This document shows, one piece after another, positions 10,307 through 20,559 of a stretch of 25,590 nucleotides of DNA (its first letter is position 1; each line of letters starts with the position of its first letter). Location of the stretch: assembly GCA_036897095.1 (NCBI GenBank), contig JAYMSP010002201.1, forward strand, positions 1-25,590. Direction: 5' to 3'. A model generated the notes under the pieces. It was not told the origin of the DNA. It ran no database searches and saw only the letters and a program-made list of their open reading frames with translations. Source of the DNA: Plantago elongata. Its lineage: Eukaryota; Streptophyta; Magnoliopsida; Lamiales; Plantaginaceae. A program made the position numbers and the translations under genes.

Positions 10307-12580
10307 TTATACAGAACCAAGTGGGTTTCTTTTTCGACTTATTTTGCTAGGAGCAGGACCCGAAAAACTACCTGGCCTAGAGCTCCGTCGTGGAGTTGAG
10401 TGGGAACTTCTGGGCGTCAAACAGACGTCCTCTAGCCCACGCAGCTGAAGCTCCAGAGGATAATCCCTCACACATCCTATTCTTGGTCCCGCGCCTGTAG
10501 TCCATTTGCACGACAGTTGGTTAGCCAACTGGTACGATTTCATCTCTTTATGCGAGGTTATTCTCAACATGATCTTTTCTTTTGGGATGGGTTCCTCGTA
10601 CTCATCCTCTTCATCTATGTCGAATAAGTTTTGCTTCGAGACAGATATTTCCGAGTCTGATAGATCTTCCAAGTCTGACAGATCCTCCTCTGCTGTCTCA
10701 TATCCGTCCACTGGACTGTCCAGGCCTAGTTTTGGCGTGTTGAAAAGCTCATCCATGTCCTCTCTTTTAGGGATTTTAATTAGAGCCATTTTAGAGCGTA
10801 TTTTCCTGGACCAACTTGATATTCGATTATCTGCATCTCCAGCATCACTGTAGTATTTCTTACTAGAGTGTTCCTTCTTCCCTCCCTCCTTTGAGCTGTT
10901 ATTGGCTAGCTTGAGATTTGGCACTGATGAGCTATGGCGGAGAGGAAAGCTGATTTCCTCTTCTTTATTCGGTGCTTTTCTCTGCACAATATAAGTCGAT
11001 AACGTGAGTTAATAACTGATAAAGTCTTGGCCAGAGAGACGAACGACCCACTAGTGTTATTCTATACCAGACAAACCTTCCAAATTTGGAAAGAAACAGT
11101 TCATGGTGCAAAGTTTCTGAAAACACAGTGTGTTCAACTGGTTATGCTATCATGCCACACCGAATAAGGAGCACCAACTAACCTGAACAAAACTCAAGTC
11201 AACATTGTGTCTCACGAGAAAATTCATGAACTCTTGAAAATTTTCTTCTGTTGGAAGATAATGACCACTGTAAGGCCAAACAGCCTAAAATTCCAAGAGA
11301 TAGACATTTCATTAGTTTGGATCAAATTAGTGTCTTAGGTGAAAAATAATATAGTAAAAAAGGAAACGGTGGGATGTGAGTTGCACCTTTAAAACACCAT
11401 CTTCTACTGATAATCTTCCGGCAGATAATGTTGTACCGCCTGCCAAGAAACTTGAATGTTGAAATGTACCCTTCCTTTTAAGTCCTGCATACATGATCTT
11501 CGACACGCTAAGTACAAAGATCCATTTGGTATCCTCTGGCCCCTCCCGTGTATCAAGTGGCTTTCCGCTTTGCTTGTATATTAGCTTTCCACTTGTTATA
11601 TGAACCTCATAAGCTTCTCTCTCCGCCTGTTAAACCAAAGGTTCATTAATTTTCAGATTCAATACACTTCACGAATCTTTTTCTGTTGGTGTACTTACCG
11701 GGCCAAGATACTTGATACACTGCTGCTGGAGTTTTAATCTAGAACATTTCTCAAGATTTGCTGATTTACCCTCCCCTATATCTAGCCTGCAATTCAAAGT
11801 TTAAGCATGATCAGCTCTCTTCATAGATGATATGAGAATGGAGAAAATGGTGTGACGTTGGAGTAAACTTATAATTACCAGTAGAAGAAAGGCTGCTTAC
11901 TGTCACATTGCAGCCATTTTGTATAATAAAAGTGCAGGTTGTGACCGTATCGGTGTCTGGGATCAATCTGCAGGTGAAATGTTAAATTTCTAATGTATCA
12001 ACATATCAGTATATATGTAATCAGTTACAAGTCCAGAATGAAGATCCCTAGTTGGAATTTTCTCCAAGTGTAAGAAACTCACAGCCTCCAGCCAATGTTG
12101 CAAAGCAAGTTTACACGCCCTTTCGTCCTTGGATAGACCTTTGCCGACCTAACATTTAAAGCCTCTGAGAACTTTAATCTCCAAGAAACATTGTCATCAG
12201 TATATATGAGCATGGTTTTACGTGATGAAGTACCTTAGCAGCCTTAGTTCTTGCCCTCGACCATCTTGACACAGCGGATTCGGGTTTCTCAATGTCAAAG
12301 AACGATACAGAAGTGCGCTTGAGCTCAGCAAAATCCAAGAGTTTCCACCTGAATAATATAAAGATATAAGAATGGCATAAAATTAAGATAGAAAAGTGTA
12401 TATTTATTTTCTGTCAAAAGGATAATGAATGGAGAACTAGTTTTTTGACACACACCATCTTTGCTCGACCAGAACTGCACAATCTGCTAGCTGCCTTCTG
12501 GTTCTAAAACTTTTGTACGTCTTTTGCAACCTTATGGCAGCTAGATGTCTACTCACGGCTGGGAAATCAATCTCCGACAT
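10307..12580 (-). CDS. IQM: IQM-family IQ-motif calmodulin-binding protein (eight exons)
   Basis: IQM proteins are plant-specific and bind calmodulin independently of calcium; members act in stress, hormone and stomatal responses. Exons (minus): 12580-12456, 12348-12234, 12148-12083, 11967-11879, 11786-11699, 11626-11387, 11284-11183, 10981-10307. All junctions are GT-AG and phases join to 499 aa. The IQ motif is at residues 14-32 ([19 protein letters not shown]). The conserved core follows: [99 protein letters not shown]. The tail is acidic and Ser-rich, with [20 protein letters not shown] and a basic C-terminus. The sequence most resembles the IQM3 branch. The start is fixed by an in-frame TGA 8 codons upstream (12604-12602); the N-terminus before the IQ motif is therefore unusually short. 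A 5' UTR splice acceptor is likely near 12633. Confidence 0.92.
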
Positions 12581-12639
12581 ATTTTTACCGTTTCTATCTT
12601 CTCAGGAATTTGCCCGCCCTCTGTTTCCAAAGCTGCAAT

Positions 12640-13990
12640 TAAAATGATGCTCTTAACAATGAAAACAAATGGAGAATGAGATCTTACACACTGTTGATAA
12701 GTTACCCTGACACAATCGTACCTCAATTGAAGGAACGAATACTGGACACAGATGCCAGATACGGCCTCAAAAGAACGACAGGAACAGCCACTGCATTGGA
12801 TCCTTCGAAGAACGATTCCGTTCCCCAGGATAAACAGAAATGCAGAATGTACCTTGGATTTGGATTTTGATTGATCTCTCTTTCTCTCTCCAGGTCTTTA
12901 AATATTCTGTTGAAAGGAAATTAAAAAAAATCAATACACCTTAAATCTTATAAAAAACAATACCATACTATGTATAGTAAATAATGGATCTGGTAAAAAA
13001 AGGAAATGAGAGAAATTCAAGACTTTGCTGTTTTCCAACCGTGTATTCCTCTGCTTCACCGATATAAAGGGCATCCTAACATTACATTGATAAATATGAT
13101 ACAGCAAATTATATAACAATAAATAGAACTGCAGAATATGCCAATCAAGCTGCCAAATTATTCAGCAAAGTACACGGACCAAAGATGTAGGTTTTTTCAT
13201 TATCCTCCTCTTGTCCCACAATAAGAGACTACAATTGTACAGCATAAACTCCCGTGGCATTTGGATTTTGGACATCCAACTTCTGTATACTTGTGATTAG
13301 CAATATACAGCTAGTCGAATGGCATTAGGCATGACTCAGTAGCTGAAATAAAAGGCAAACAGCATATTACAAAAACTTCTCCCAACTTTGTTGGACAAAG
13401 ATTAAACTGCATAACAGTAAACTACCCTCTTGCCTTGCCCTGTCAAACTGTCATAAGCGGGCGAACTTTTTACCTCCTATGACAGATGAAGCAATGATAT
13501 GTTCTTGCATAATCTTACAATAATAATTCCACAAAAATCATACAGTGTGTGTGTGTGTGTGTGAGTGATTACTGCTTTCTCCATCGAAGGCAATACATGA
13601 CGAACATAATATTGGGCACAAACTGATGGCATTGAATTCCACGAATGCCATCATAAAGAAAGGCCCCTCAGACAGAAAAAAATCTTAAAATCGAAACTTG
13701 GTTTGCATGGAGGTATTCAAAGCGAAATATAGACAGCTGGGACCAAGATCAAGTTCACAGGAACAATGGGGAAACAAAACACAAAGAGAGAAATATTAGT
13801 TTGAAAGGTTTTTCATTCATTGATTGCAGAAAGTTATTACAAGGAGATTTATAAAAGTAAGAAACCTGTTTAATAGACCTTAGGTCAATGTTAAGCAGCA
13901 CAACAAATGGTTACCCGGTACAGAGAATCAGAAAATAAATTGAGTTAACATAAATAGACTTGTTTAGGGAGTTCGGCTCATATTGTGTAT
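12640..13990. other. Intergenic region between the IQM and TRAF-type genes
   Basis: About 1.3 kb without a supported coding gene. The left part (12640-12910) likely holds the IQM promoter and a non-coding first exon: on the minus strand there is a GA-rich leader near 12869-12893 and possible donors near 12720. The right part (13800-14082) likely contains the 3' UTR of the TRAF-type gene. In between is a GT microsatellite. Confidence 0.5.
13544..13563 (+). repeat. GT dinucleotide microsatellite
   Basis: About nine to ten uninterrupted GT units, followed by GAGTGA. This is a likely length-polymorphic marker with no function implied. Confidence 0.85.
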
Positions 13991-14082
13991 AATGTTAATA
14001 AAATTCCTCTGAGCACCTGTTTCTCTCAAAACTGTTGATTTTGAAATATTTATGTTCTTGGCTGGAGGGAGACTCCATGTGG

Positions 14083-16327
14083 CTAATCATCAAATTGCAA
14101 GTGCTCCTTACGGGGAGACGATTCAGGTGATGATTCAGACGATTCAGCATGTTTCCTCTCATGAGTTCGTTCTGTTTGCTTTCTCTGAATGACTGGAGAT
14201 GTTGAATCTCCATCAACGCTATCAATTACTTCTTCATCTGATGATTCTTCCACCTGCACTTCAAGTTTTACAGGTGAATGTGGGCTGTCATGAGTTTGTT
14301 CTGTTTGCTCTTTTTGTTTCACAGGTGATGTTGAATATTCTGCAGTGCCATCAATTACTTCTTCATCAGATGACTCCTCCATCTGGACTTCAAGTTTTAC
14401 AGGCGAGTGTTGTCTTTCATGAGTTTGTTCTGTTTGGTTGTTTTGTTTGATAGGTGATGTTGAATGTTCTTTAGTGCCCTCAATTACTTCTTCATCAGAT
14501 GACTCCTCCTTCTGCACTTCAAGTTTTACAGGTGAACGTTGTCTTTCAAGAGTTTGTTCTTTTTGCTCGTTTTGTTTGATAGGTGATGTTAAATGTTCTT
14601 TAGCACCCTCAATTACTTCTTCATCAGATGACCCCTCCATCTGCACTTCAAGTTTTACTGGCGAGCGTGGACTGTCTTCTCTTCTAGGTGGTGGTGATTC
14701 TTTCAAGCTGTAGTTCATATTAATTGATGCAGCCATCTTTTCCTGATCAGAATGTGCATCCAATTTGCTTGGTGAGTCCACCAAATCTTCCTTTCCATGG
14801 GAAGAATTCTCATGATCACTGCCTTTGGAGGGTGAGTTAACTGCACTCTCTTCCTTATTCCTTGGAGAATCATCAGATGTGGCTGACTTGACTGGCGAGC
14901 TAATGCTCGCATTTTCATTGACTGAATCCACCACCTCATTCGGCGGCTTTGAATCTCTTTGTTTCGGAATAATGGGCCCAAGATTAGAGTCAAGGTCCTT
15001 AACAAAATTCGTCAAAGATCTAGCATCACGAGCTGATTCTAGTTTTCCAGGAAATGCCAACTGCCATAAGAATGAAAAAATAGTTTACATGCCAGTCGTG
15101 TACAAGTTGAGCAGATTTGATGTTCATTTCATATTAAATAATACACCACTGATCATTAAAGTTGACAATACAAGATATAAAGGGGTGTAAAGGACGCCTG
15201 CAAGAGAATTGCTAAAATTATAAAGAACAAATCAAGAGAAGAACGGCATGTGAAAACAAGGAACAAAGGGGCCCATTACTATTGTGATCTCTGTGCTCAA
15301 TGCAAACATGGAGTTCTTATTCTTTTTATGTATCAGCAATTAAAGTACTAGGCACAATTCTAACAAAATAAATATGAAACGCTTTTCTGTAGCTTACCTT
15401 GTGAATTTCTACTGCTCTTTCTTTTAGATCTTCTGCTGAAGCTTTCCTGTGAAACCCTTGCAGAATGTAGGACAAGTGCGACTGGAGATTCTCTGACCGG
15501 TGATCTACAATTGTATGCTGAGGAACAAGGGACTGACAACCGACTGAGTAGAAGGGGCATTTTACAAGCTTCATTGGACAAACAGTTATACAATGTCTGT
15601 CCATATCTCGCCTCATAATGTTATTTGGGCATTTCTGTTCACATGGAAGTATTTTGAAAGGACAGACAGAATCATGATAGTCCATCTGACCTGCACTAAA
15701 CGAAGAATTGCAGCCCTCATTATCACAAGATGATACCCTAAAACTGCAACTCAACTTATGCTCTTCTACATCTTCCCGGGACTTAAATTTACTGTTGCAG
15801 TAAAATAAAGTCTTGAAATCAACATTCTTCAAGAGAGTTTGCGCAACCGAAACTCTCCTATTTAACAACCAAAAACCATTTATTTCCATTTCTTGCACAA
15901 AATCCTCTATCCAGTCTTCCCGCTTGTCACTCATCAACCAACCCGAAACCCGGCTAAAAAAATTCCTCTTTGAACTCACAAAATCATCAACAAATTCAGC
16001 AATAATATCATAAGGGTTATCTGAGACTTCCATGCCCGGATTACCTTCTAGAACCACAGCCTCAGCCACAAAATGTTCACTTCGTTGGATAAGGTAGTCC
16101 ACCATTTCTCTACGAATGTCAACTGCGACCGAAACCGGGCTCTTCAAGATACCACCAGTAGTGTTGTCAATGCAGGCAGAAGCCAACCCGGGAAGAAATG
16201 CCTGCGCAATTTTATGAACTATGTCGGTATCGCAGAGATCACAATGAAAGAAAGGCCCACTTTGATTTTCCACTTGGACTTTCTCCGGATTGAGGTCAAT
16301 ATCCTCCATAGGTGGATTCGCATTCAT
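14083..16327 (-). CDS. TRAF-type zinc-finger protein with SPxK/SSDEE repeats (two exons)
   Basis: Exon 1 is 16327-15398 and exon 2 is 15060-14083, joined in phase 0 by a GT-AG intron (15397-15061), giving 635 aa. Residues 1-170 are a conserved plant-specific region with CDLCDTDIVHKIAQAFLPGL, probably including a short C-x2-C finger (C29, C32). Residues 171-285 carry repeated Cys/His pairs of TRAF-type fingers (for example C177, H190, C194; C201, C206, H218, C222; C229, C233, H245, C250; C257, C264, H276). There is no RING or MATH domain, so it is not a classical TRAF or SINA ligase. From 311 on the protein is hydrophilic, acidic and Ser/Pro-rich, with four 43-residue repeats (443-614). I recognise the family (annotated in plants as TRAF-type zinc-finger-related) but not its function. 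The start is the first ATG; a second Met follows at residue 7. Confidence 0.88.
14149..14664 (-). repeat. Four in-frame 129-bp repeats in the TRAF-type gene
   Basis: The units, in protein order, are 14664-14536, 14535-14407, 14406-14278 and 14277-14149, each exactly 129 bp (43 codons). Each begins SPVKLEVQ, then has a SSDEEVI block and a TSP[IV] block, with KQ in three units, and ends in an EQT-H/ER-like linker. The copies differ by scattered substitutions but no indels, so the frame and spacing are kept. SP-x-K matches the CDK consensus and SSDEE the CK2 consensus; phosphorylation is inferred. Confidence 0.93.
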
Positions 16328-16328
16328 A

Positions 16329-16737
16329 CTGTGAATTCATACAATAATCATCAGAAAAATTATCAACACACCTAAATGTTCAATTTCCAATCTAAATAAC
16401 AATCTATCCAATCTCAAAAGTAAAGAAACATGCCTAGAAAATTCATTATTCATTTGACAATCAGAAATGAACAAATAAGAAAATGCACGAGAGAGAAACA
16501 TCCATCGGCATCAATAACCGTTTGTTTCAGATAAAAATGCGAGCAATTACAGATGAGAAAGAAGCAATCTTTTATTCGAATCATCAAGTCAAAAAATTGC
16601 GGATCGTTGTAAGCCTGTGTAAATTTGACTTCGTCAATGAATTGGAGCAGTGGAAAACTAATCATGAGGTTGATCAATTCATAACAAAATTCATATGAGT
16701 GTTGAAAAAGTGTGGGTAATCGGAGATGAATAATTAC
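16329..16737 (-). other. Intron in the 5' UTR of the TRAF-type gene
   Basis: On the minus strand a donor CAG|GTAATT occurs at 16738/16737, and an acceptor TTCACAG ends at 16329, one base before the AUG. This implies a non-coding first exon starting somewhere above 16738, perhaps around 16800-16870. Leader introns close to the AUG are common in plants and can enhance expression. It is inferred from splice consensus only; the reading frames inside are chance. Confidence 0.6.
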
Positions 16738-16869
16738 CTGGAGATGTTGAGCTGAATTTCGTCTGAGATACTGAATTCAACAAGTTTTGATGGGATTAGT
16801 GATTTGATTAGATGTGAGGGGAGTCTATTTCTGTTTTTAACCGCGATTAGAATGAAAATTCGCCGGGAA

Positions 16870-17170
16870 ACGACGATTTACTTTTGTTAGGGTGGTCATA
16901 ATATAAAGAATTTACAGAATCCGTTTTTGGAAAAATCTTATGGATTATTTACGAGCAAGTCCCACTTGGTGTCGTTTTTTACGATTTCAACACCATGAAA
17001 ATATGGCCTACCAAAAGCTCTTTTTTGTACAACACATAATTAGAAAGAAAGGAAAAAGATTACACTTACAATATTGCACATATAGGACAGAACATAAATT
17101 CATATTAGCTGAAACTTGTCATATTAGCCATATAGGACAGATAAAATACTTTAAAATTCAATTTATACGT
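16870..17170. other. AT-rich gap left of the LINE
   Basis: No gene seen. CATATAGGACAG occurs twice, about 50 bp apart (near 17079 and 17129), and CATATTAG also recurs. The left junction of the LINE should lie near 17170-17185, because its frame is preceded by a stop and unrelated sequence. Confidence 0.4.
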
Positions 17171-17186
17171 GAACTAGAAGTTTTCC

Positions 17187-17644
17187 TTGGTCGATCTGAT
17201 TGCGACGGATTTCGGTAAGAAAGTGCAGATTACAAAGGCTAAGGATGATGTGGTCCGGGTACCTGTTGGTTTGTGGGGTGACAGTATCGTGAAATCTGAA
17301 TTATGTTTGGTTGGTCGTATTCTGTCTCGAAAACATGTTAATCTTGAGGCCTTTGTGAATGTTGTCATTGGAGCATGGAACTTGGTGAAAGGTGCAACGC
17401 TTCAAAAACTGGGGGATGACAGACTGCTTTTTCAATTCGGACATGAGTCGGAAAAGAATAGGGTTATGGCTAGGAGTCCATGGGCTTTTGATCACAACTT
17501 GGTTGTGCTTCGATGTTTACAGGATAGTGAAGATCCGATGAAAGTTGATTTGAACATATGTGGCTTCTTTGTCCATGTTCATGGTCTTCCCGCATCTCAT
17601 GAGGTTTCTCATCTGGCTCCAATTATTGGTAACAAGGTGGTACG
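17187..17644 (+). pseudogene. LINE ORF1, N-terminal part with DUF4283-like domain
   Basis: The open stretch encodes VDLIATDFGKKVQITKAK and a domain with WGDSIVKSELCLVGRILS, LLFQFGHESEKNRVMARSPW and VHVHGLPASHE. This is the DUF4283 region typical of plant L1 ORF1 proteins, which bind element RNA. There is no ATG at the expected place (TTG at 17187, with an in-frame stop just upstream), so the beginning is missing. The frame continues to IIGNKV and is then broken by the solo LTR. The matching continuation (GRFVSFDEEANK) lies after 18266. Confidence 0.85.
17640..17644 (+). repeat. Left 5-bp target-site duplication of the solo LTR
   Basis: GTACG, matching GGACG at 18267-18271 in four of five positions. 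The restored LINE frame (NKV-GRFVSF) argues that GGACG is the original and the left copy has mutated. Confidence 0.65.
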
Positions 17645-18266
17645 TGTTATGACTAATTAAGTCCCTCATAATTCGGAAGAACTAGCATAAATCGAACTAA
17701 AGACAGACGAATTACACTAATGTCATGAAGGCGAATTAACATCATCACGAGCGAACTATCGTTAGAAAGGACGATTTACACATAAAACGTGAAGAACCAT
17801 TCTGATCGGAATCGCAGACTTAAGAAGAAACCCAATTCGTATCCTATAGCTCGGGTAATCAACCCAGAGTTTATAGTACAAATTAAAGTAGAAGTCAAGA
17901 AATCTGACCTAGAAGAGTTATCCGACCTATCACCTACAACAGGTCCGAACCTGGCCGTACGTTGAACCACTACCCCAGTAATCCGGACCACGTGTTGATA
18001 CGAGTTATAGTCCAGGATTTGGGGGATTCGGTTCCCCGAATCAACTCTATATATAGTTCCATTTATTTCACTTGGAAGGTAAGTCACCCACCATATCTCA
18101 CTTTATTTACTCCCTCTTAGAGCTCCAAAGCTTGAGTTGATTCACTAGCCAGTTTGTCAAAGGCAAATCGGTCTTAAAGAGGTCTAAACCTTGATTTCCG
18201 CTTTGCAGGTACGAATTGAAGCTCAAGGCGCGCTTTCCCGATCCAAGGCATTTTTTCCCCACAACA
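17645..18266. mobile_element. Solo LTR (622 bp) inside the LINE ORF1
   Basis: It starts TGTTATGACT and ends CCCCACAACA, so it has TGTT...AACA ends as expected for an LTR. It is flanked by GTACG and GGACG, a one-mismatch 5-bp duplication. It contains an LTR-like promoter (TATATATA at 18048-18055), a G-box CACGTG at 17989-17994, and GGGATTCGG...CCGAATC dyad symmetry near 18030-18042. No gag-pol, primer-binding site or polypurine tract is present, so it is a solo LTR left by recombination. Copia versus gypsy origin cannot be decided from the LTR alone. Confidence 0.82.
18048..18055 (+). promoter_or_regulatory. TATA box of the solo LTR
   Basis: TATATATA lies near the middle of the LTR, on the LINE's strand. 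A transcript starting about 30 bp downstream would run into LINE ORF1 and beyond. Activity is unknown. Confidence 0.5.
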
Positions 18267-18271
18267 GGACG
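18267..18271 (+). repeat. Right 5-bp target-site duplication of the solo LTR
   Basis: GGACG directly follows the terminal ACAACA and forms the first codons of the resumed ORF1 frame (GGA CGC, Gly-Arg). Confidence 0.65.
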
Positions 18272-19209
18272 CTTTGTGAGTTTTGATGAGGAGGCTAATA
18301 AGAATCTACCGTTACAGATGATGTAGTTGCAAGTGGGTATTGATATTCAATGGCCATTGCTTCGGTGTATGAATATTGAAGGTCCTCGAAATCAGCCAAT
18401 TCAACTACTATTATCATATGAGCGGCTTCCGAATTTTTGTTACTACTGCAGGATCATTGGTCACTTGGTACGTGACTATAGTGCTTGTTTCGATTTGGTT
18501 GATAGTAATGGGGTTGTATAGGAATCAGCTCTAATGTATGGTTCTCCGGGCAATTGTGAACCTTCAAGCTCCTTGCACAATGAGAAAATCGACGGCCAAA
18601 TTCAGCCGGCCAACACTTGTTCAAACTACTGGTGGAAGACATTCATCGATTCATGTAACCTCGTCGAAGGGTATTTTGGGCAAACCACCTCTGCACCCGA
18701 CCCCTGAAACCCTAGATGGTTCGAATTTGATTGTAACGGTTACTCAGGGAAGGAGTATTGATAGTGGGCGTGATTCTAGGAGAGCAGGGAGTTATGGAAT
18801 GACAAATGATAAGGAGAATCCCTTGAACCCAGCTCATTTTGAACCCACTAACCGTATATCTCAAGCTATTGTTCCGTTTGACCCACTTACCCACCAAACC
18901 CGGCTGCCAGAACCTTATAACCCGACTACCCCAATGGACTTGCAAGCTTACCCCCTTTCAAACCTTAGCCTAGTTCCCATACTTACATCCCAACTTCCAT
19001 TTTCCTTCTCCTTGACTTTACAACCGACTATTGGGCCACCACCCGGTTTTAGCCCACTACACAAAACTCCATCCCTTCCTTGCTTCCAATTCCCCAGCCA
19101 ACCCATTCCCCACTGCCACACAACCTACACCCGGTACTCCACCAACCCGAAAACGGTGCAGACCGCCAACCCAGTTCCCAATATTAAAAAAATTGCACCC
19201 AAAACCTAG
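18267..19209 (+). pseudogene. LINE ORF1, C-terminal part with a degenerate zinc knuckle
   Basis: After the solo LTR the frame resumes GRFVSFDEEANKNLPLQMM, then hits TAG at 18324-18326 where CAG (Gln) would be expected. The next block reads GIDIQWPLLRCMNIEGPR and FCYYCRIIGHLVRDYSAC (about 18436-18489), a CCHC knuckle in which the last Cys after VRD is Tyr. Such knuckles bind nucleic acid. From 18538 the reading frame is proline-, threonine- and serine-rich, as in the tails of plant L1 ORF1 proteins, and ends near 19209. Several stops and frame changes show it is non-functional. Confidence 0.8.
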
Positions 19210-19319
19210 AGAACGTCATTTCTTTTGGACCTTCTAAATAGTATCCTATGAACAAAAATATCCCTGCTGAGAGCATTGACACTGCACTTTTACCAGATGC
19301 GGGGGTTGCGTAGCCCAAT

Positions 19320-20130
19320 AAGTTGCCTTTCATGGAATTTCAGGGTTTGGGGAACCCTTGGAAAGTTTGTGCCTTACGTGAGTTTGTCTATACTCACAAC
19401 CCAGGCCTCTTATTTCTCATGGATACCCGTTTAGGGACTTCGATCGGGGAACGACAAGATTAAACAGGACCTTAATTTGTTTGAATTTCAGTGCCTTCGA
19501 TTGGACAATCGGGGGGATTAGCTTTACTGTGGAATAAAGAGGTAAATGTCACAATACAAAAAAATTCGAGAAACCACATTGATGCAAGTGTGCAATTGAA
19601 TTTAGAGGACTCGATTTGACGGTTTACGGGTTATTACGGTGACCCAGATGCTAGCAAAAGAAAAGGTACTTGGAATTTATTAAAATCCTTGTCTCACAAA
19701 TCGACTAGGCCATGGACTATAGTGAGCGATTGGAACGAAGTGTTACGCAGTGGAGATAAGAAAGGGGGAGCGCCGCCTGTGCCAAATTAGAGGTTTCGAG
19801 AGATAATAGAAGTTGTTGATTTATGTGGTCTTTCTGATTTAGAGTTCGAAGGGTACAAGTACACTTGGTATAATCGCCAACCTAAACCATAACCTATAGA
19901 AATGTGATTGTACCGAGCGGTAAGCACTGATAGTTGGCTCGATCTCTTCCCCCTTGCGAAAGTCCTGCATTTGTATACCCGCAACTTCGTTCACTCTCCA
20001 ATTTTGATGTTCTTGAGAGGAATTATGGAGCGTAGAATCAAACGGAGAAAGCGGCATTTTCGATTTGACGCGATGTGGCTTCGTGCGTATGACTATTTGG
20101 GGGTTATTGCGGAAAACTAGGATCAGTCGA
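19320..20130 (+). pseudogene. LINE ORF2, endonuclease (EEP-type) remnant
   Basis: Reading across frames gives LSWNF (19330s), then, after a one-base deletion, GLGNPWKVCALREFV and LLFLMDTRL. Further on come GGLALLWNKEVNVTI, FTGYYGDPDASKRKGTWNLL, WTIVSDWNEVL, and FEGYKYTWYNR. This is the order of an APE-like endonuclease domain that nicks target DNA in L1-type elements. Stops occur at several places, for example TAG near 19788 and TAA near 19890, and the frame changes repeatedly. It is inactive. Confidence 0.8.
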
Positions 20131-20559
20131 GAGGGCTAGCGGCGAATCTTGAGAACTGTCGAGTAGGTTTGGCCAATTAGGACAAACACGCCAGGTTGGT
20201 GAATTGAAATCGATGTTGGAATTGCTACAGTATCAGGAGTACACAACTGAGATTAAGCAGCAAATTCAGTCCACACGAATTCAACTGGAAGAAATTTTGG
20301 ACCGAGAGGAAGTTATGTGGCGGTAGAGATCTCAGATACAATGGCTAGGAGAAGGCGATCGAAATACGAAATTTCTTAGCAAAGCTTCTTCTTGTCACAA
20401 TAAGAATGAAATTCTTGGCTTAATAAATGATGTTGGAGTGTTGTGCGATGAGCAACAGACTATGGGTGTAGTGGTAAATGAATATTATGTCGAATCTTCG
20501 AATCCAGAGGACCTACAGAGGCAGAAATTGACGATGTTGTGGGGATTATAGAGGCTCGA

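Noticed and set aside
12676-12870. 64-codon plus-strand frame next to the IQM start
   Set aside because: It overlaps the probable 5' leader of the IQM gene on the other strand and resembles no family.
14149-14664. CRISPR-like array
   Set aside because: Period is exactly 129 bp with no spacer structure, it is coding and in frame, and the genome is a plant.
14199-14713. Plus-strand frames opposite the TRAF-type gene repeats
   Set aside because: They are the antisense reading of the 129-bp repeats; their periodicity simply mirrors the real gene.
17776-18087. 103-codon minus-strand frame in the solo LTR
   Set aside because: LTRs do not normally code here and the frame resembles no known protein.
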